A stretch of 64,000 nt of DNA, from contig JAKSMX010000006.1 in NCBI GenBank assembly GCA_024400305.1, positions 49,826-113,825 of the forward strand, given 5' to 3'. Made by a program: the position numbers and the translations under genes. Below, one piece after another: positions 26,076 through 35,482 of the stretch; the first letter of the stretch is position 1; each line of letters begins with the position of its first letter. The stretch is from Bacteroidales bacterium (GTDB taxonomy: Bacteria; Bacteroidota; Bacteroidia; Bacteroidales; F082). The notes below the pieces were generated by a model that saw nothing but the letters and a program-made list of their open reading frames with translations, searched no databases and had not been told where the DNA came from.

Positions 26076-26165
26076 GCAAAGATACAACATTTTTTTAATG
26101 TGCAAGAAAAAATTTAATTTTTTTTATCATAGCAAGATTTTTCAAAAAATTACAAGTATCTTTGC
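26076..26165. promoter_or_regulatory. Divergent promoters between the SPFH operon and the TA pair
   Basis: TATCTTTGC on the minus strand at 26076-26084 points at the SPFH operon, and TATCTTTGC on the plus strand at 26157-26165 points at the antitoxin gene. Both fit TAnnTTTGC exactly. Confidence 0.65.
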
Positions 26166-26180
26166 AGAAAATTAAATGGT

Positions 26181-26387
26181 ATGAAAACATCAGGAAATTC
26201 AAAAACCAAACAAGCTAACGAGTTGAACATCAATCATAATTCAAACGTCACAAGCAAAAAGAAGAAATATCCAAAATCAATAAAAGGCTGCATTTCGGTT
26301 GAGGAGTATTTTGATATTTTTAGGGAGGAATTAAAGAAGAGATATGAAGAATTACAAAATACAAATCAACAAAAGGTGTCTGTATGA
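26181..26387 (+). CDS. Probable antitoxin of a type II toxin-antitoxin pair
   Basis: A 68-residue protein. The first 35 residues are polar and basic, likely disordered, and the C-terminal half has YPKSIKGCISVEEYFDIFREEL, a pattern I associate with Bacteroidetes antitoxins (GxISxEEyF). It overlaps the next frame by 44 bases, which is normal for toxin-antitoxin pairs. It would neutralise the toxin and probably repress its own promoter at 26157. Confidence 0.65.
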   Translation: MKTSGNSKTKQANELNINHNSNVTSKKKKYPKSIKGCISVEEYFDIFREELKKRYEELQNTNQQKVSV

Positions 26388-26652
26388 CATGTATGAGGTC
26401 ACACTTTACGTGGCACTCAAAACGTCAATTGAATATTCAGAAGTTTATTCTGTTAAACTCAAAGAAGAAATAGTTCGTCTTTCTTATCTTGCCGATGTGA
26501 TAAAGGAATCAGATTTTGAAACCGCAAAGAAATACAACAAAAAAGCAAAAATTTTAGTGACCAAAAATCGAAAATGGAGCATCATTTTCCATACTTTTAG
26601 AAATTATGTTATCGTTGATCGGATAATTCCAGCAAAAATGATGACCCACTAA
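26344..26652 (+). CDS. RelE/ParE-like toxin
   Basis: A 102-residue protein with a ParE/RelE-like fold pattern: the first strand YKIQINKRCLYDMYEVTLYV, helices with SVKLKEEIVRLSYLA, then KILVTKNRKWSIIFHTFRNYVIVDRIIPAKMM, whose last strands (W-x-IIF and VxVDRIIPA) are typical of this superfamily. RelE members cut mRNA at the ribosome and ParE members poison gyrase; which applies here cannot be told. It follows its antitoxin with a 44-base overlap. Confidence 0.65.
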   Translation: MKNYKIQINKRCLYDMYEVTLYVALKTSIEYSEVYSVKLKEEIVRLSYLADVIKESDFETAKKYNKKAKILVTKNRKWSIIFHTFRNYVIVDRIIPAKMMTH

Positions 26653-26689
26653 AGCATCAATTTCAAATTACAATTATTAAGACGTTTTT

Positions 26690-27805
26690 ATGATAAACTG
26701 CACACCTACCGATAAAAAAAGTCATTATCTTTTTCTCGACGGTCTGCGCGGCGTGGCGGCGTTGATGGTCTTGGGCTTTCATCTTTTTGAGGCGGTCGCC
26801 TTTGCCGCCGGAGAACCCGAACAAAACATGTTCCACGGCTTTCTCGCCGTTGATTTCTTCCTGATTCTGTCGGGTTTCGTGATGGGTTATGCGTATGATA
26901 ATGAATGGGATAAGATGTCGGTCGGGCAGTTTTTCAGGAAACGTCTGATACGTCTTCATCCCATGGTCGTGATGGGTGCCGCCGTCGGATTGGCCGCGTT
27001 TCTCTTTCAAGACGGATTGAAATGGGACGGAAGCGTCAACAGCTGGGTAAACATCGCACTCAGCACAATATTGGCATTGCTTTTATTGCCGTCGCCCGCA
27101 AGATTAGATGTCCGCGGAAACACCGAGATCTTCCCGCTCAACGGACCGCATTGGTCACTGTTCTTCGAATACATCGGAAACATACTTTACGCATTGGCAA
27201 TCAGGAAGTTCTCAGCGAAAACATTGAAAGTCTGGGTGGCTGTCACTGGTGTCTCATTCCTTTGTGTCGGGATTTTCGGGCCGTACGGCAGCCTCGGCTA
27301 CGGCTGGTCGTCGCAGCCGGTGAGTCTGCTCGGCGGCTTCCTCAGGATGTCATTCGACTACGGCCTCGGAATGCTGCTGATCAGGACTTTCAGAGAGAAA
27401 AACGTCAAGTCTTCCGAAAGAAAACACACCTTTATTATATATGCGGCGTTGCTCGTCATGCTTCTCTGCGTCCCGTCGCTCGGAAAACTGAACGTTTACT
27501 TTGAATTCTTATGTGTCGCAATCTGCTTCCCGACGATAATCTGGTTTGGAGCCAAAGGCGTTGCGCAAAGCGGTTTCGAACACAAGTCGTTGAAATTCAT
27601 CGGTGACCTCTCCTACCCGCTTTACGCGATCCATTATCCGTTCATCTATCTTTACATCGGCTGGATCAACGAAGGCCGTCATCCTTTCGGCCCTTACGGA
27701 TGGTGCACGCCGGCAGCCATCGCATTGATTGCCATCGCGACAGCTGCGATTTTAATGAGGTTTTACGATATTCCGATAAGGAAAAGGCTCACAAAAAAGT
27801 CCTGA
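26690..27805 (+). CDS. Acyltransferase 3 family membrane protein
   Basis: A 371-residue membrane protein with about ten membrane segments. The family opening LFLDGLRGVAALMVLGFHLFE carries the essential His (near residue 27), and FFLILSGFVMGYAYD follows. Acyltransferase-3 proteins O-acetylate or O-acylate sugars of surface glycans or peptidoglycan, passing acyl groups across the membrane. No glycan cluster adjoins it, so the acceptor is unknown. It starts 37 bases after the toxin gene but is probably not functionally linked to it. Confidence 0.85.
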   Translation: MINCTPTDKKSHYLFLDGLRGVAALMVLGFHLFEAVAFAAGEPEQNMFHGFLAVDFFLILSGFVMGYAYDNEWDKMSVGQFFRKRLIRLHPMVVMGAAVGLAAFLFQDGLKWDGSVNSWVNIALSTILALLLLPSPARLDVRGNTEIFPLNGPHWSLFFEYIGNILYALAIRKFSAKTLKVWVAVTGVSFLCVGIFGPYGSLGYGWSSQPVSLLGGFLRMSFDYGLGMLLIRTFREKNVKSSERKHTFIIYAALLVMLLCVPSLGKLNVYFEFLCVAICFPTIIWFGAKGVAQSGFEHKSLKFIGDLSYPLYAIHYPFIYLYIGWINEGRHPFGPYGWCTPAAIALIAIATAAILMRFYDIPIRKRLTKKS

Positions 27806-27902
27806 ATCGAATTCAGTCCTTGTTGTCCGTCGCCATCAGTCATCATCTATAAAAATATTTCAAACGAGTCAACAAAATGCTCGTCATGACAGATTTTTTT
27901 CG

Positions 27903-27911
27903 TATTTTCGC
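27903..27911 (+). promoter_or_regulatory. Probable -7 element TATTTTCGC for lpdA
   Basis: TATTTTCGC differs at one base from TAnnTTTGC and lies 56 bases before the lpdA ATG. Confidence 0.45.
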
Positions 27912-27967
27912 AATTTGTAATTTTGGAATAAAGACAAAAAATAATTTAACATAAAATATTGATTATC

Positions 27968-29359
27968 ATGAAGTACGATGTTATTGTCATTGGCAGCGGT
28001 CCTGGCGGATATGTCGCTGCAATCAGAGCCTCGCAGCTCGGAAAGAAAGTCGCTGTCGTCGAGAAGTCAGAGATTGGCGGCACATGCCTCAACTGGGGCT
28101 GCATCCCGACCAAGGCCTTGCTGAAGAGCGCGGCGGTTTATACATACATGAAACACTCTGAAAACTACGGCATCAAGCTCGAAGGCGAAGCGAAGCCCGA
28201 CATGGACGCTGTCGTCGCCCGCAGCCGCGGCGTCGCCGATGGCATGAGCAAAGGTGTGCAGTATCTATTCAAGAAAAACAACGTCGAACTGATTAACGGT
28301 TTCGGCTCGCTCACAGCGGAGAAGACAGTGAAAGTCGTTGACGCAGAAGGCGTTGAGACGATTTATGAAGCCGACCACATCATCCTCGCGACAGGCTCGC
28401 ACGTGCGTCAGCTTCCGGCATTGCCGATAGACGGGAAGAAAATCATCAGCTACCGTGAGGCGTTGGTTCTCAACAAGTTGCCGGAGACAATGGTCGTTGT
28501 CGGTTCAGGCGCCATCGGTTCGGAGTTCGCATTCTTCTTCACCTCGATGGGTGTGAAGGTGACTCTCGTGGAGTTCCTGCCGAACGTGCTTCCTGTCGAA
28601 GACGAAGAGGTTTCAAAACAAATCGAGCGTTGCTTCAAGAAGTTGAAGATGACCGTCATGACGGAGGCGTCTGTGACGAATGTCGATACCACCGGCGAGA
28701 AATGCGTCTGCACCATTGAGACGAAGAAAGGCGAGAAAATCGTTGAGGCTGACATCGTTCTCTCGGCTGTCGGCGTGCAGACCAACCTCGAAGGCCTCGG
28801 ACTCGAGAACCTCGGCATCACTAACGAGCGCGGCAAAATCAACGTTGACGAATATTACAGAACCAATGTCGAAGGTGTTTACGCCATCGGCGACATCGTC
28901 CACGGACCCGCATTGGCGCACAAGGCATCGCACGAAGCCATCATCTGCGTGGAGAAGTTCTGCGGCATGAATCCAAAACCATTGAATTACAACAACATCC
29001 CCGGATGTACATACATCACTCCGGAAGTCGCTTCAGTCGGTTTGAGCGAGGCGAAGGCAATTGCGGCGGGTTATGAGGTGAAAGTCGGGAAGTTCCCGTT
29101 CACGGCGTCAGGCAAGGCGGCGGCGGCGGGCAACAAGGACGGCTTCATCAAAGTCGTGTTTGACGCCAAGACAGGAAACTGGCTCGGATGCCACATGGTG
29201 GGCGAAAACGTGACGGAGATGGTCGCGACAGCAGTGCTCGGCCGCGAACTCGGCGCAACAGGCCGCGACATCATCGAGAACATCTTCCCGCACCCAACAA
29301 TGTCAGAGGCGATGATGGAAGCAGCCGCGGCAGCTTACGGCGAAGTGGTTCACCTTTAG
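27968..29359 (+). CDS. lpdA: Dihydrolipoyl dehydrogenase
   Basis: A 463-residue flavoprotein from the ATG at 27968. The FAD site is VIVIGSGPGGYVAAIRASQLG. The redox-active disulfide is C40/C45 in GGTCLNWGCIPTKAL. The NAD site is VVVGSGAIGSEFAFFF, and the C-terminal His-Glu pair is in PHPTMSEAMMEA. It reoxidises the lipoyl group of 2-oxoacid dehydrogenases or of the glycine cleavage system. No E1 or E2 subunits are nearby, so it serves complexes encoded elsewhere. A hairpin follows the gene. Confidence 0.95.
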   Translation: MKYDVIVIGSGPGGYVAAIRASQLGKKVAVVEKSEIGGTCLNWGCIPTKALLKSAAVYTYMKHSENYGIKLEGEAKPDMDAVVARSRGVADGMSKGVQYLFKKNNVELINGFGSLTAEKTVKVVDAEGVETIYEADHIILATGSHVRQLPALPIDGKKIISYREALVLNKLPETMVVVGSGAIGSEFAFFFTSMGVKVTLVEFLPNVLPVEDEEVSKQIERCFKKLKMTVMTEASVTNVDTTGEKCVCTIETKKGEKIVEADIVLSAVGVQTNLEGLGLENLGITNERGKINVDEYYRTNVEGVYAIGDIVHGPALAHKASHEAIICVEKFCGMNPKPLNYNNIPGCTYITPEVASVGLSEAKAIAAGYEVKVGKFPFTASGKAAAAGNKDGFIKVVFDAKTGNWLGCHMVGENVTEMVATAVLGRELGATGRDIIENIFPHPTMSEAMMEAAAAAYGEVVHL

Positions 29360-29399
29360 GAATTTATAAAGTTTTAAAGTTAAAAGCAGAAAACAGGAA

Positions 29400-29437
29400 G
29401 AGATTGCTCGACTGAGTGAAATTGGTGGGGCAATCTC
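29400..29437 (+). terminator. Possible terminator hairpin after lpdA
   Basis: GAGATTGC and GCAATCTC form an 8-bp stem with a 22-base loop; only a weak T-run follows. Confidence 0.45.
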
Positions 29438-29453
29438 ATTTATAAAAAAGATT

Positions 29454-30518
29454 ATGGAGAAGAGAACGAAAACGCTTCTGATAGTTTTGACAGCATCCAT
29501 CTGTCTGATGGCGATATTGGCTGTCATCTTAAGCATCAAGGCGATAAATTTAGTAAACAAACGTCCGACATCAGGGAGCATCTGCATACAGAGCCACGAC
29601 ATCGAGTTTGAAAAAGACATCTCCTTCGCCGGCGAGATGGTGCCGCTTGAGATGTTCAACATCAGGGAGAGATATGAGCGCGAGCTGCTATCGAACTGCT
29701 ATTTCCACAGCAACACGATGCTTTTGGTGAAACGCTCGAAGCGTTGGTTTCCGGTCATCGAGCCGATTCTCGCCAAACATCAGGTTCCTGACGACTTCAA
29801 GTACCTCTGTGTCATAGAGAGCATGCTCACCAACGCCGTCTCCCCTATGGGAGCCGTGGGTTTCTGGCAGTTCATGGAGTCAACCGGAAAAGACTTCGGA
29901 TTGGAAATCAACAAGGACGTTGACATGAGGTACAACGTCGAGCTTGAGACGGAGGCGGCATGCAAATATTTCCTTCAGGCATACAAGAAATTCAACAACT
30001 GGACACTCGTCGCCGCCTCGTTCAATGCCGGCACAAACCGCGTCGAGAAATTCATGAAAGAGCAGAAGGTCAGCTCATACTACGACCTGCTGATGGCCGA
30101 CGAAACCGAACGTTACATATTCAGAATACTTGCCATAAAGACCATTTTGGAAAACCCGGAACGCTACGGCATCTACGTGAGCAAAAGCCTTGAATATCAG
30201 CCGTTCAAATATAAAACAACCGTCATCACAAAAAGCGTTGACAACTGGGCTGACTTTGCGAAAGAACACGATATAACTTATAAACTTCTCAAGGTTTTCA
30301 ACCCGTGGCTGCGTTCCAACAAATTGAAAATCAAAAAAGGAGAGACATACGAAATAAAGATTCCCGTGAAGCCGTTCAACATTACGGCGGCGTACAGCCA
30401 GGAGGCACTTGGAGAAGACGACAACGCAGAAACAAGAAACGATTCGCTGCAGGAAGACAACATTCCCGACGTTGAAACAGCAGAATATGACTGCGAAGAC
30501 GAGCTTCCGGAGAACTGA
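29454..30518 (+). CDS. Membrane-anchored lytic transglycosylase (SLT, MltD-like)
   Basis: A 354-residue protein. An N-terminal membrane anchor (about 8-30) is followed by the SLT domain at 95-225: YLCVIESMLTNAVSPMGAVGFWQFM with the catalytic Glu122, then AASFNAGTNRVEKFM. It cleaves peptidoglycan glycan strands without water. The region 235-310 (VDNWADFAKEHDITYKLLKVFNPWL, ETYEIKIP) looks like one degenerate LysM module. The C-terminal 40 residues are acidic. The gene lies 50 bases before uvrA and may be co-transcribed with it. Confidence 0.85.
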   Translation: MEKRTKTLLIVLTASICLMAILAVILSIKAINLVNKRPTSGSICIQSHDIEFEKDISFAGEMVPLEMFNIRERYERELLSNCYFHSNTMLLVKRSKRWFPVIEPILAKHQVPDDFKYLCVIESMLTNAVSPMGAVGFWQFMESTGKDFGLEINKDVDMRYNVELETEAACKYFLQAYKKFNNWTLVAASFNAGTNRVEKFMKEQKVSSYYDLLMADETERYIFRILAIKTILENPERYGIYVSKSLEYQPFKYKTTVITKSVDNWADFAKEHDITYKLLKVFNPWLRSNKLKIKKGETYEIKIPVKPFNITAAYSQEALGEDDNAETRNDSLQEDNIPDVETAEYDCEDELPEN

Positions 30519-30568
30519 TCTTTTTTGACGAAAAGTTTAAATCAACACCTAAAACACCTAACGTACCA

Positions 30569-33406
30569 ATGAAGGCCGAAGATGAATTTTTAGAGATATA
30601 CGGAGCACGTGAGAACAATTTGAAAAACATCGACTTACGTATCCCAAGAGACGAGTTGGTCGTCATAACGGGGTTGAGCGGCAGCGGCAAGTCGTCGTTG
30701 GCGTTCGAGACCATCTATGCGGAGGGCCAGCGGCGTTATATGGAGTCGTTTTCGGCCTACGCACGTCAGTTCATCGGCAACATGGAACGCCCCGACGTTG
30801 ACGAAATAAACGGCCTCAGTCCTGTCATCTCAATCGAACAGAAATCGGTGAACAAGAATCCGCGCTCGACGGTCGGGACAATCACCGAAATTTACGATTT
30901 CATGCGATTGCTTTTCGCGAGAGCGGCAGAACCGTTTTCATACAACACCGGCGAAAAAATGGTCAGGTATTCCGAAGAGCAGATCACCACTATGATAATG
31001 GAGCAATATAAAAACAAGAGAATCAACATCTTGGCTCCTGTTGTAAGAGGAAGGAAAGGACATTACCGTGATTTGTTCGAGCAGATTCGTCAGCAAGGCT
31101 ACATCAAGGTGCGCGTTGACGGTGTCATCCGCGAGTTGGTTTTCGGGATGCAGCTCGACCGCTACAAGACGCACGACATCGAAATCGTCGTTGACCGCGT
31201 GGAGGTTCACAGCGACAGCAAGGAGCGTATCACGAAGTCGGTGGAGACGGCGTTCCGCAGAGGCAAAGGCATGCTTTACGTCCTTGAAGAAGGAGCCGCC
31301 GATGTCCGTTACTACAGCAAGCTGCTGATGTGTCCGACAACAGGCCTCGCCTATCAGGATCCTGAACCTAACACGTTCAGTTTCAACAGCCCCTACGGCG
31401 CCTGTCCGAAATGCAACGGACTCGGCACCGTAATCAGCGTTGACATGAACAAAATCATCCCCGATGACAGCAAGAATCTCAGGCAAGGCGGCCTCGCACC
31501 TCTCGGCGAATACAAGAACAACTGGGTGTTCTGCCAGCTCGAAGCCATCGGGCAACGCTACGGCTTCAACCTCGACACGCCTATCAACGAGATACCCGAA
31601 GCCGCGATGAGCATCATACTCTACGGAAGCAACGAATCGTTCACCGTGGTGAAAGAATATCTCGGCACAAAGTCAACATATTCAATGCCTTTCGAGGGCA
31701 TCGTCAACGTGATACGGAAACAGAGCGAAGACAACGCGCCGGCCTCCATCTTGAAATGGGCAAACAGTTTCATGAACGAAATCGAATGCCCGGAATGCCA
31801 CGGCAGACGCCTGAAGAAAGAAGCACTGTATTTCCGTCTCAACGGTAAGAACATCTCCGAACTCGCCGAGATGGATGTCAACACGCTCGCACGGTGGCTC
31901 GACGACCTTCCTAACCATCTGAATGACAATCAGAAAGAGATTGCGCACGACATCATCACCGAGATAAAGAAACGAATCAGTTTCCTGCTCAACGTCGGTA
32001 TAGATTACCTCAACATGAACCGTCCGGCAAAGAGTCTCTCCGGCGGCGAGGCGCAGCGCATCCGTCTCGCCACACAGATCGGCTCGCAGCTCACGGGAAT
32101 CCTTTACATCTTGGATGAGCCGAGCATCGGGCTTCACCAGCGTGACAATCACCGACTTATAGAATCCCTGAAAGAGCTGCGCGACATCGGCAACAGCGTC
32201 ATCGTGGTGGAACATGACAAAGACACCATGTTGGCGTCCGATTACCTTGTCGATATAGGGCCGGGCGCAGGTGTCAACGGCGGCGAAGTGATTTTCCAAG
32301 GCAGGCCGAAAGACTTCAAAAAAGGCAAAGGACTCACCTGCGACTACCTCAACGGGAAACGCCAGATTAAAGTTCCAGAGACACGCCGCAAACCTATCGA
32401 CGGACAACACCTTGTATTATATAACGCCACCGGCCACAACCTCAAGGACGTGACACTTAAGCTCCCTCTCGGCATAATGGTCTGTGTGACAGGCGTTTCC
32501 GGCTCTGGAAAGTCAACGCTCATCAACGAGACGCTCTACCCTATCCTGTCGAAACATTTCTACCGCTCGGAGAAAAACCCGCTGCCGTACAAGAAAATCG
32601 AGGGGATTGAGTTCATCGACAAGGTGATTGAAATCGACCAGGCACCAATCGGAAAGACACCGAGGTCGAATCCGGCTACTTACACGAAAGTCTTCGACGA
32701 GATAAGAAAACTCTACGGCGAACTGCCGGAATCGAAGATAAGAGGCTATAAATCAGGACGTTTCTCGTTCAACGTGAAAGGCGGACGGTGCGAGACATGC
32801 CAAGGCGCCGGGGTGCGTGTCATCGAGATGAATTTCCTGCCCGACGTGCAGGTGAAATGCGAGACGTGTCATGGCATGCGTTACAACCGCGAGACGCTCG
32901 AAGTGCGTTTCAAGGGGAAATCCATCAACGACGTGTTGAACCTCACCATCGACGAGGCCGTGACGTTCTTCGAGAACTTCCCAGCCATTTTACAGAAAAT
33001 CAAGACATTGCAGGATGTAGGTCTCGGTTACATCACTTTGGGGCAGCCATCAACGACACTGTCGGGCGGCGAAGCGCAGCGCGTGAAACTCGCGGCGGAA
33101 CTGTCGAAACGCGACACAGGCAAGACGCTTTACATCCTCGACGAACCGACGACAGGACTGCATTTCGAGGACATCAAGGTGCTGATGGACGTTCTGAACA
33201 AACTCGTTGACAAAGGCAACACCGTACTCATCATCGAACACAATTTAGACGTGATCAAGATGGCCGACTACATCATCGACATGGGTCCTGAAGGCGGCGA
33301 GCGGGGCGGCATGATTCTGGCTGAGGGCACGCCGGAGGAAATCGTGAAAGAGAACGCCGGATATACCGCGAAGTATTTGAAAGAGGAACTACCTCAACCT
33401 AATTAA
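30569..33406 (+). CDS. uvrA: Excinuclease ABC subunit A
   Basis: A 945-residue complete UvrA. The two ATPase halves have Walker A motifs GLSGSGKSS and GVSGSGKST and signature motifs SLSGGEAQRIRLA and TLSGGEAQRVKLA. Zinc-finger cysteines lie in CPKCNGLG, CPECHGRR and CETCQGAG/CETCHGMR. It recognises DNA damage and loads UvrB in nucleotide excision repair. Its last 18 bases overlap the 3' end of the convergent glucosaminidase gene. Confidence 0.97.
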   Translation: MKAEDEFLEIYGARENNLKNIDLRIPRDELVVITGLSGSGKSSLAFETIYAEGQRRYMESFSAYARQFIGNMERPDVDEINGLSPVISIEQKSVNKNPRSTVGTITEIYDFMRLLFARAAEPFSYNTGEKMVRYSEEQITTMIMEQYKNKRINILAPVVRGRKGHYRDLFEQIRQQGYIKVRVDGVIRELVFGMQLDRYKTHDIEIVVDRVEVHSDSKERITKSVETAFRRGKGMLYVLEEGAADVRYYSKLLMCPTTGLAYQDPEPNTFSFNSPYGACPKCNGLGTVISVDMNKIIPDDSKNLRQGGLAPLGEYKNNWVFCQLEAIGQRYGFNLDTPINEIPEAAMSIILYGSNESFTVVKEYLGTKSTYSMPFEGIVNVIRKQSEDNAPASILKWANSFMNEIECPECHGRRLKKEALYFRLNGKNISELAEMDVNTLARWLDDLPNHLNDNQKEIAHDIITEIKKRISFLLNVGIDYLNMNRPAKSLSGGEAQRIRLATQIGSQLTGILYILDEPSIGLHQRDNHRLIESLKELRDIGNSVIVVEHDKDTMLASDYLVDIGPGAGVNGGEVIFQGRPKDFKKGKGLTCDYLNGKRQIKVPETRRKPIDGQHLVLYNATGHNLKDVTLKLPLGIMVCVTGVSGSGKSTLINETLYPILSKHFYRSEKNPLPYKKIEGIEFIDKVIEIDQAPIGKTPRSNPATYTKVFDEIRKLYGELPESKIRGYKSGRFSFNVKGGRCETCQGAGVRVIEMNFLPDVQVKCETCHGMRYNRETLEVRFKGKSINDVLNLTIDEAVTFFENFPAILQKIKTLQDVGLGYITLGQPSTTLSGGEAQRVKLAAELSKRDTGKTLYILDEPTTGLHFEDIKVLMDVLNKLVDKGNTVLIIEHNLDVIKMADYIIDMGPEGGERGGMILAEGTPEEIVKENAGYTAKYLKEELPQPN

Positions 33407-34483
33407 CTGTCCGATCGAAAGCACCGAGTTCTCGTCCAAGTCGTTCATTTTGAACAGTCTGTCAAGTTGCACGGCGTAGAGGCGCGACAACAGCGAGAGC
33501 GTCTCGCCTTTTTGTATGACGTGGTATTTGTAGCAGTCGGCGGCGCGAAGTCGCTTCGGCTCGATGTAAAGCACCTCGCCGTCCTTGAATGTCTTCTTGT
33601 CGCCGAGGTCGTTGTATTTCACGAGCTGATATTTATAGACGCCGAGTTCCTTTGCCAAATTTTGCAAAGAGTCGTTCTCTTTGGTGTAGATGAATTTCAC
33701 GCCGAAATTCTCGCGGATATAATGATTGCCGTCGGTGATTCCGACAACGGCACATTCGGCGAGTACCGGGATCACATCACGCTGGCGCGCGAGGCGTCTC
33801 TCAATGCGTTTTTCCCTCCTCTCCTTCTTTCTCTGATTCACCTTTTTGTGCTTTGCCTTATCCATCGAATGTTGTCCGCCGACCGTGGTCTGCTGTTCAT
33901 CCACTTTTGTCTGCTGCCCGCCGTTCGACTGCTGTCCCTTGACCTTGAATTTTCCACTCACGACCATCTCATCATAATTGTAAAGCTCATAGTTTTCAAT
34001 GAGTTTTATCAAAACGGAGGCGTATGTCGGCAGCGTGGCGTAACCTGCTTTCTTGAGACCCTTCGCCCACCCTTCATAGTCGGTGATCTTCAAGCTGAAA
34101 AGGTCTTTGTATCTGTCGCGTTTCAGAAATTGCGAATGGTCGCGGTACGAATCTTCGGCCTTGTCATAGACTCGAAAACATTCCTTCGGGGCATCGTCAT
34201 CGACCCGCATCGTGCGTCCTTTCCAGTCGTCATGGCATTTTATTCCGAAATGATTGTTACCTTTCGTGGCGAGGACGCTCCTCCCGTTGCCCGATTCGAG
34301 AATTCCCTGCGCGAGCGTTATCGACGCCGGAATCTTGTTTTTCACCATCTCGGTCATGGCAATATCCTTGTATTTGTCAATATAATCAAGGGTTTCCTTG
34401 CTCTGCTGCTTATTTTGCGCAAAGCAATTCAAACTCATGAAAATCACGGCAGACAAAGCAATTATACAAATTTTCCTCGTCAT
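33389..34483 (-). CDS. Glucosaminidase with LysM (FlgJ-like peptidoglycan hydrolase)
   Basis: Taken from the ATG at 34483 (364 residues), which opens a clean signal peptide (ICIIALSAVIFMSLNCFAQ). The glucosaminidase domain lies at about 30-175: TLAQGILESGNGRSVLA with the catalytic Glu, NNHFGIKCHDDWKG, then YDKAEDSYRDHSQFL and GWAKGLKKAGYAT. A Gln/Lys-rich linker with basic repeats follows (185-245). Two LysM modules end the protein; the last reads YHVIQKGETLSLLSRLYAVQLDRLFKMN. It cleaves the glycan backbone at N-acetylglucosamine, probably in cell separation or wall turnover. Confidence 0.85.
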   Translation of the reverse strand: MTRKICIIALSAVIFMSLNCFAQNKQQSKETLDYIDKYKDIAMTEMVKNKIPASITLAQGILESGNGRSVLATKGNNHFGIKCHDDWKGRTMRVDDDAPKECFRVYDKAEDSYRDHSQFLKRDRYKDLFSLKITDYEGWAKGLKKAGYATLPTYASVLIKLIENYELYNYDEMVVSGKFKVKGQQSNGGQQTKVDEQQTTVGGQHSMDKAKHKKVNQRKKERREKRIERRLARQRDVIPVLAECAVVGITDGNHYIRENFGVKFIYTKENDSLQNLAKELGVYKYQLVKYNDLGDKKTFKDGEVLYIEPKRLRAADCYKYHVIQKGETLSLLSRLYAVQLDRLFKMNDLDENSVLSIGQLIRLR

Positions 34484-34650
34484 TCTTAACTCAAAAAACG
34501 TGCAAAAATAATAAAAATTATCAATGCCGACATCAAATTTATTCAACAATAAATACCGTTGCCACCAATGTGGAATTTTTCATGCGCTTCCATCATGCAA
34601 TTTTTAAAACTTTTAACTTTAAAAACTTTATAACTTTACAACTTTTTTTG

Positions 34651-34659
34651 TATTTTTGC
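34651..34659 (+). promoter_or_regulatory. -7 element TATTTTTGC for rsmG
   Basis: TATTTTTGC lies 16 bases before the rsmG ATG. The rest of the spacer back to the divergent glucosaminidase gene is AT-rich and shows no gene. Confidence 0.65.
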
Positions 34660-34675
34660 GATTTAAATTGAAAAA

Positions 34676-35302
34676 ATGAATCATCTTTTAATTAAAAAAT
34701 ATTTCCCGGATTTAAATGAGACGCAACTGTCACAATATGAACAGCTTGCACCGCTTTATGAAGATTGGAACAGCAAAATCAACCTGATTTCGCGCAAGGA
34801 CATGGAAAACTTCTACGAGCATCATGTCCTTCATTCTCTTGCCATTGCAAAATATTTCGACCTGCTTCCGGGCATGAAGGTGATGGACATCGGCACAGGC
34901 GGCGGCTTCCCAGGAATCCCGTTGGCTATAATGTATCCGCAGACTAAATTCCTGCTTGTTGACAGCATCGGCAAGAAGATAAAAGTCGTCCAGGACGTGA
35001 AGGAAAAGCTTGGTTTGGAGAACGTTACGGCTGTCAACGACCGCGCCGAGAACATCAAGGAAAAATTCGATGTCATCGTGAGCCGCGCCGTCACGCAGCT
35101 CCCCGACTTCGTAAAATGGTGCAACGGGAAATTAAGAATCACCAACGACATCGAGGCCGGCGGCATCTTGTATCTAAAAGGTGGCGACATCGAAGAAGAG
35201 CTGCGCAGCGTCCCGAAAAACTGGAAACGCAAGACGGCGGCTATCAGCAAATGGTTTGAGGAACAGTATTTTGAGGAGAAACACGTTATTCATCTTTATT
35301 AG
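34676..35302 (+). CDS. rsmG: 16S rRNA (guanine-527-N7) methyltransferase
   Basis: A 208-residue GidB/RsmG. The N-terminal helix region (YEQLAPLYEDWNSKINLISRKDMENFYEHHVLHSL) is typical, the SAM site is VMDIGTGGGFPGIPLAI, and ISRAVxxL-type VSRAVTQLPDFVKW follows. It methylates G527 of 16S rRNA in the 30S subunit. The gene is transcribed alone and followed by a heptanucleotide repeat. Confidence 0.93.
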   Translation: MNHLLIKKYFPDLNETQLSQYEQLAPLYEDWNSKINLISRKDMENFYEHHVLHSLAIAKYFDLLPGMKVMDIGTGGGFPGIPLAIMYPQTKFLLVDSIGKKIKVVQDVKEKLGLENVTAVNDRAENIKEKFDVIVSRAVTQLPDFVKWCNGKLRITNDIEAGGILYLKGGDIEEELRSVPKNWKRKTAAISKWFEEQYFEEKHVIHLY

Positions 35303-35303
35303 T

Positions 35304-35402
35304 TAAGAGAGGAGAGAGGAGAGTTAAGAGAGTGGAGTGTTGAGAGTGGAGAGTTGAGTGTTGAGAGTGGAGAGTTGAGAGTGGAGAGTTGAGAGTGGAG
35401 AG
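35304..35402. repeat. Heptanucleotide repeat (GTTGAGA/GTGGAGA)
   Basis: Units GTTGAGA, GTGGAGA and GTTGAGT alternate about a dozen times at a strict 7-base period. Related heptads occur at 45643-45675 inside a gene and at 49748-49980, 52858-52983 and 61240-61321. Confidence 0.85.
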
Positions 35403-35426
35403 GGAATTTGTGAAATTCGTGTTAAA

Positions 35427-35450
35427 AACTCGCGAAACTTGTGTTAAGAA
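35427..35450 (+). repeat. Single copy of the 23-bp dispersed element upstream of the M16 gene
   Basis: AACTCGCGAAACTTGTGTTA differs at two positions from the element repeated at 21735-21870. It lies 32 bases before the M16 ATG and is preceded by a half copy. Confidence 0.6.
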
Positions 35451-35482
35451 ATAATAAACCAAATAATTTAAACAAACAAAAA

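Noticed and set aside
30938-32410. Long minus-strand frames inside uvrA
   Set aside because: They are mirror frames caused by strong codon bias in uvrA, without motifs or start signals.
34483-34549. Longer start of the glucosaminidase
   Set aside because: The extra codons do not resemble protein and would hide a good signal peptide that begins at the ATG at 34483.
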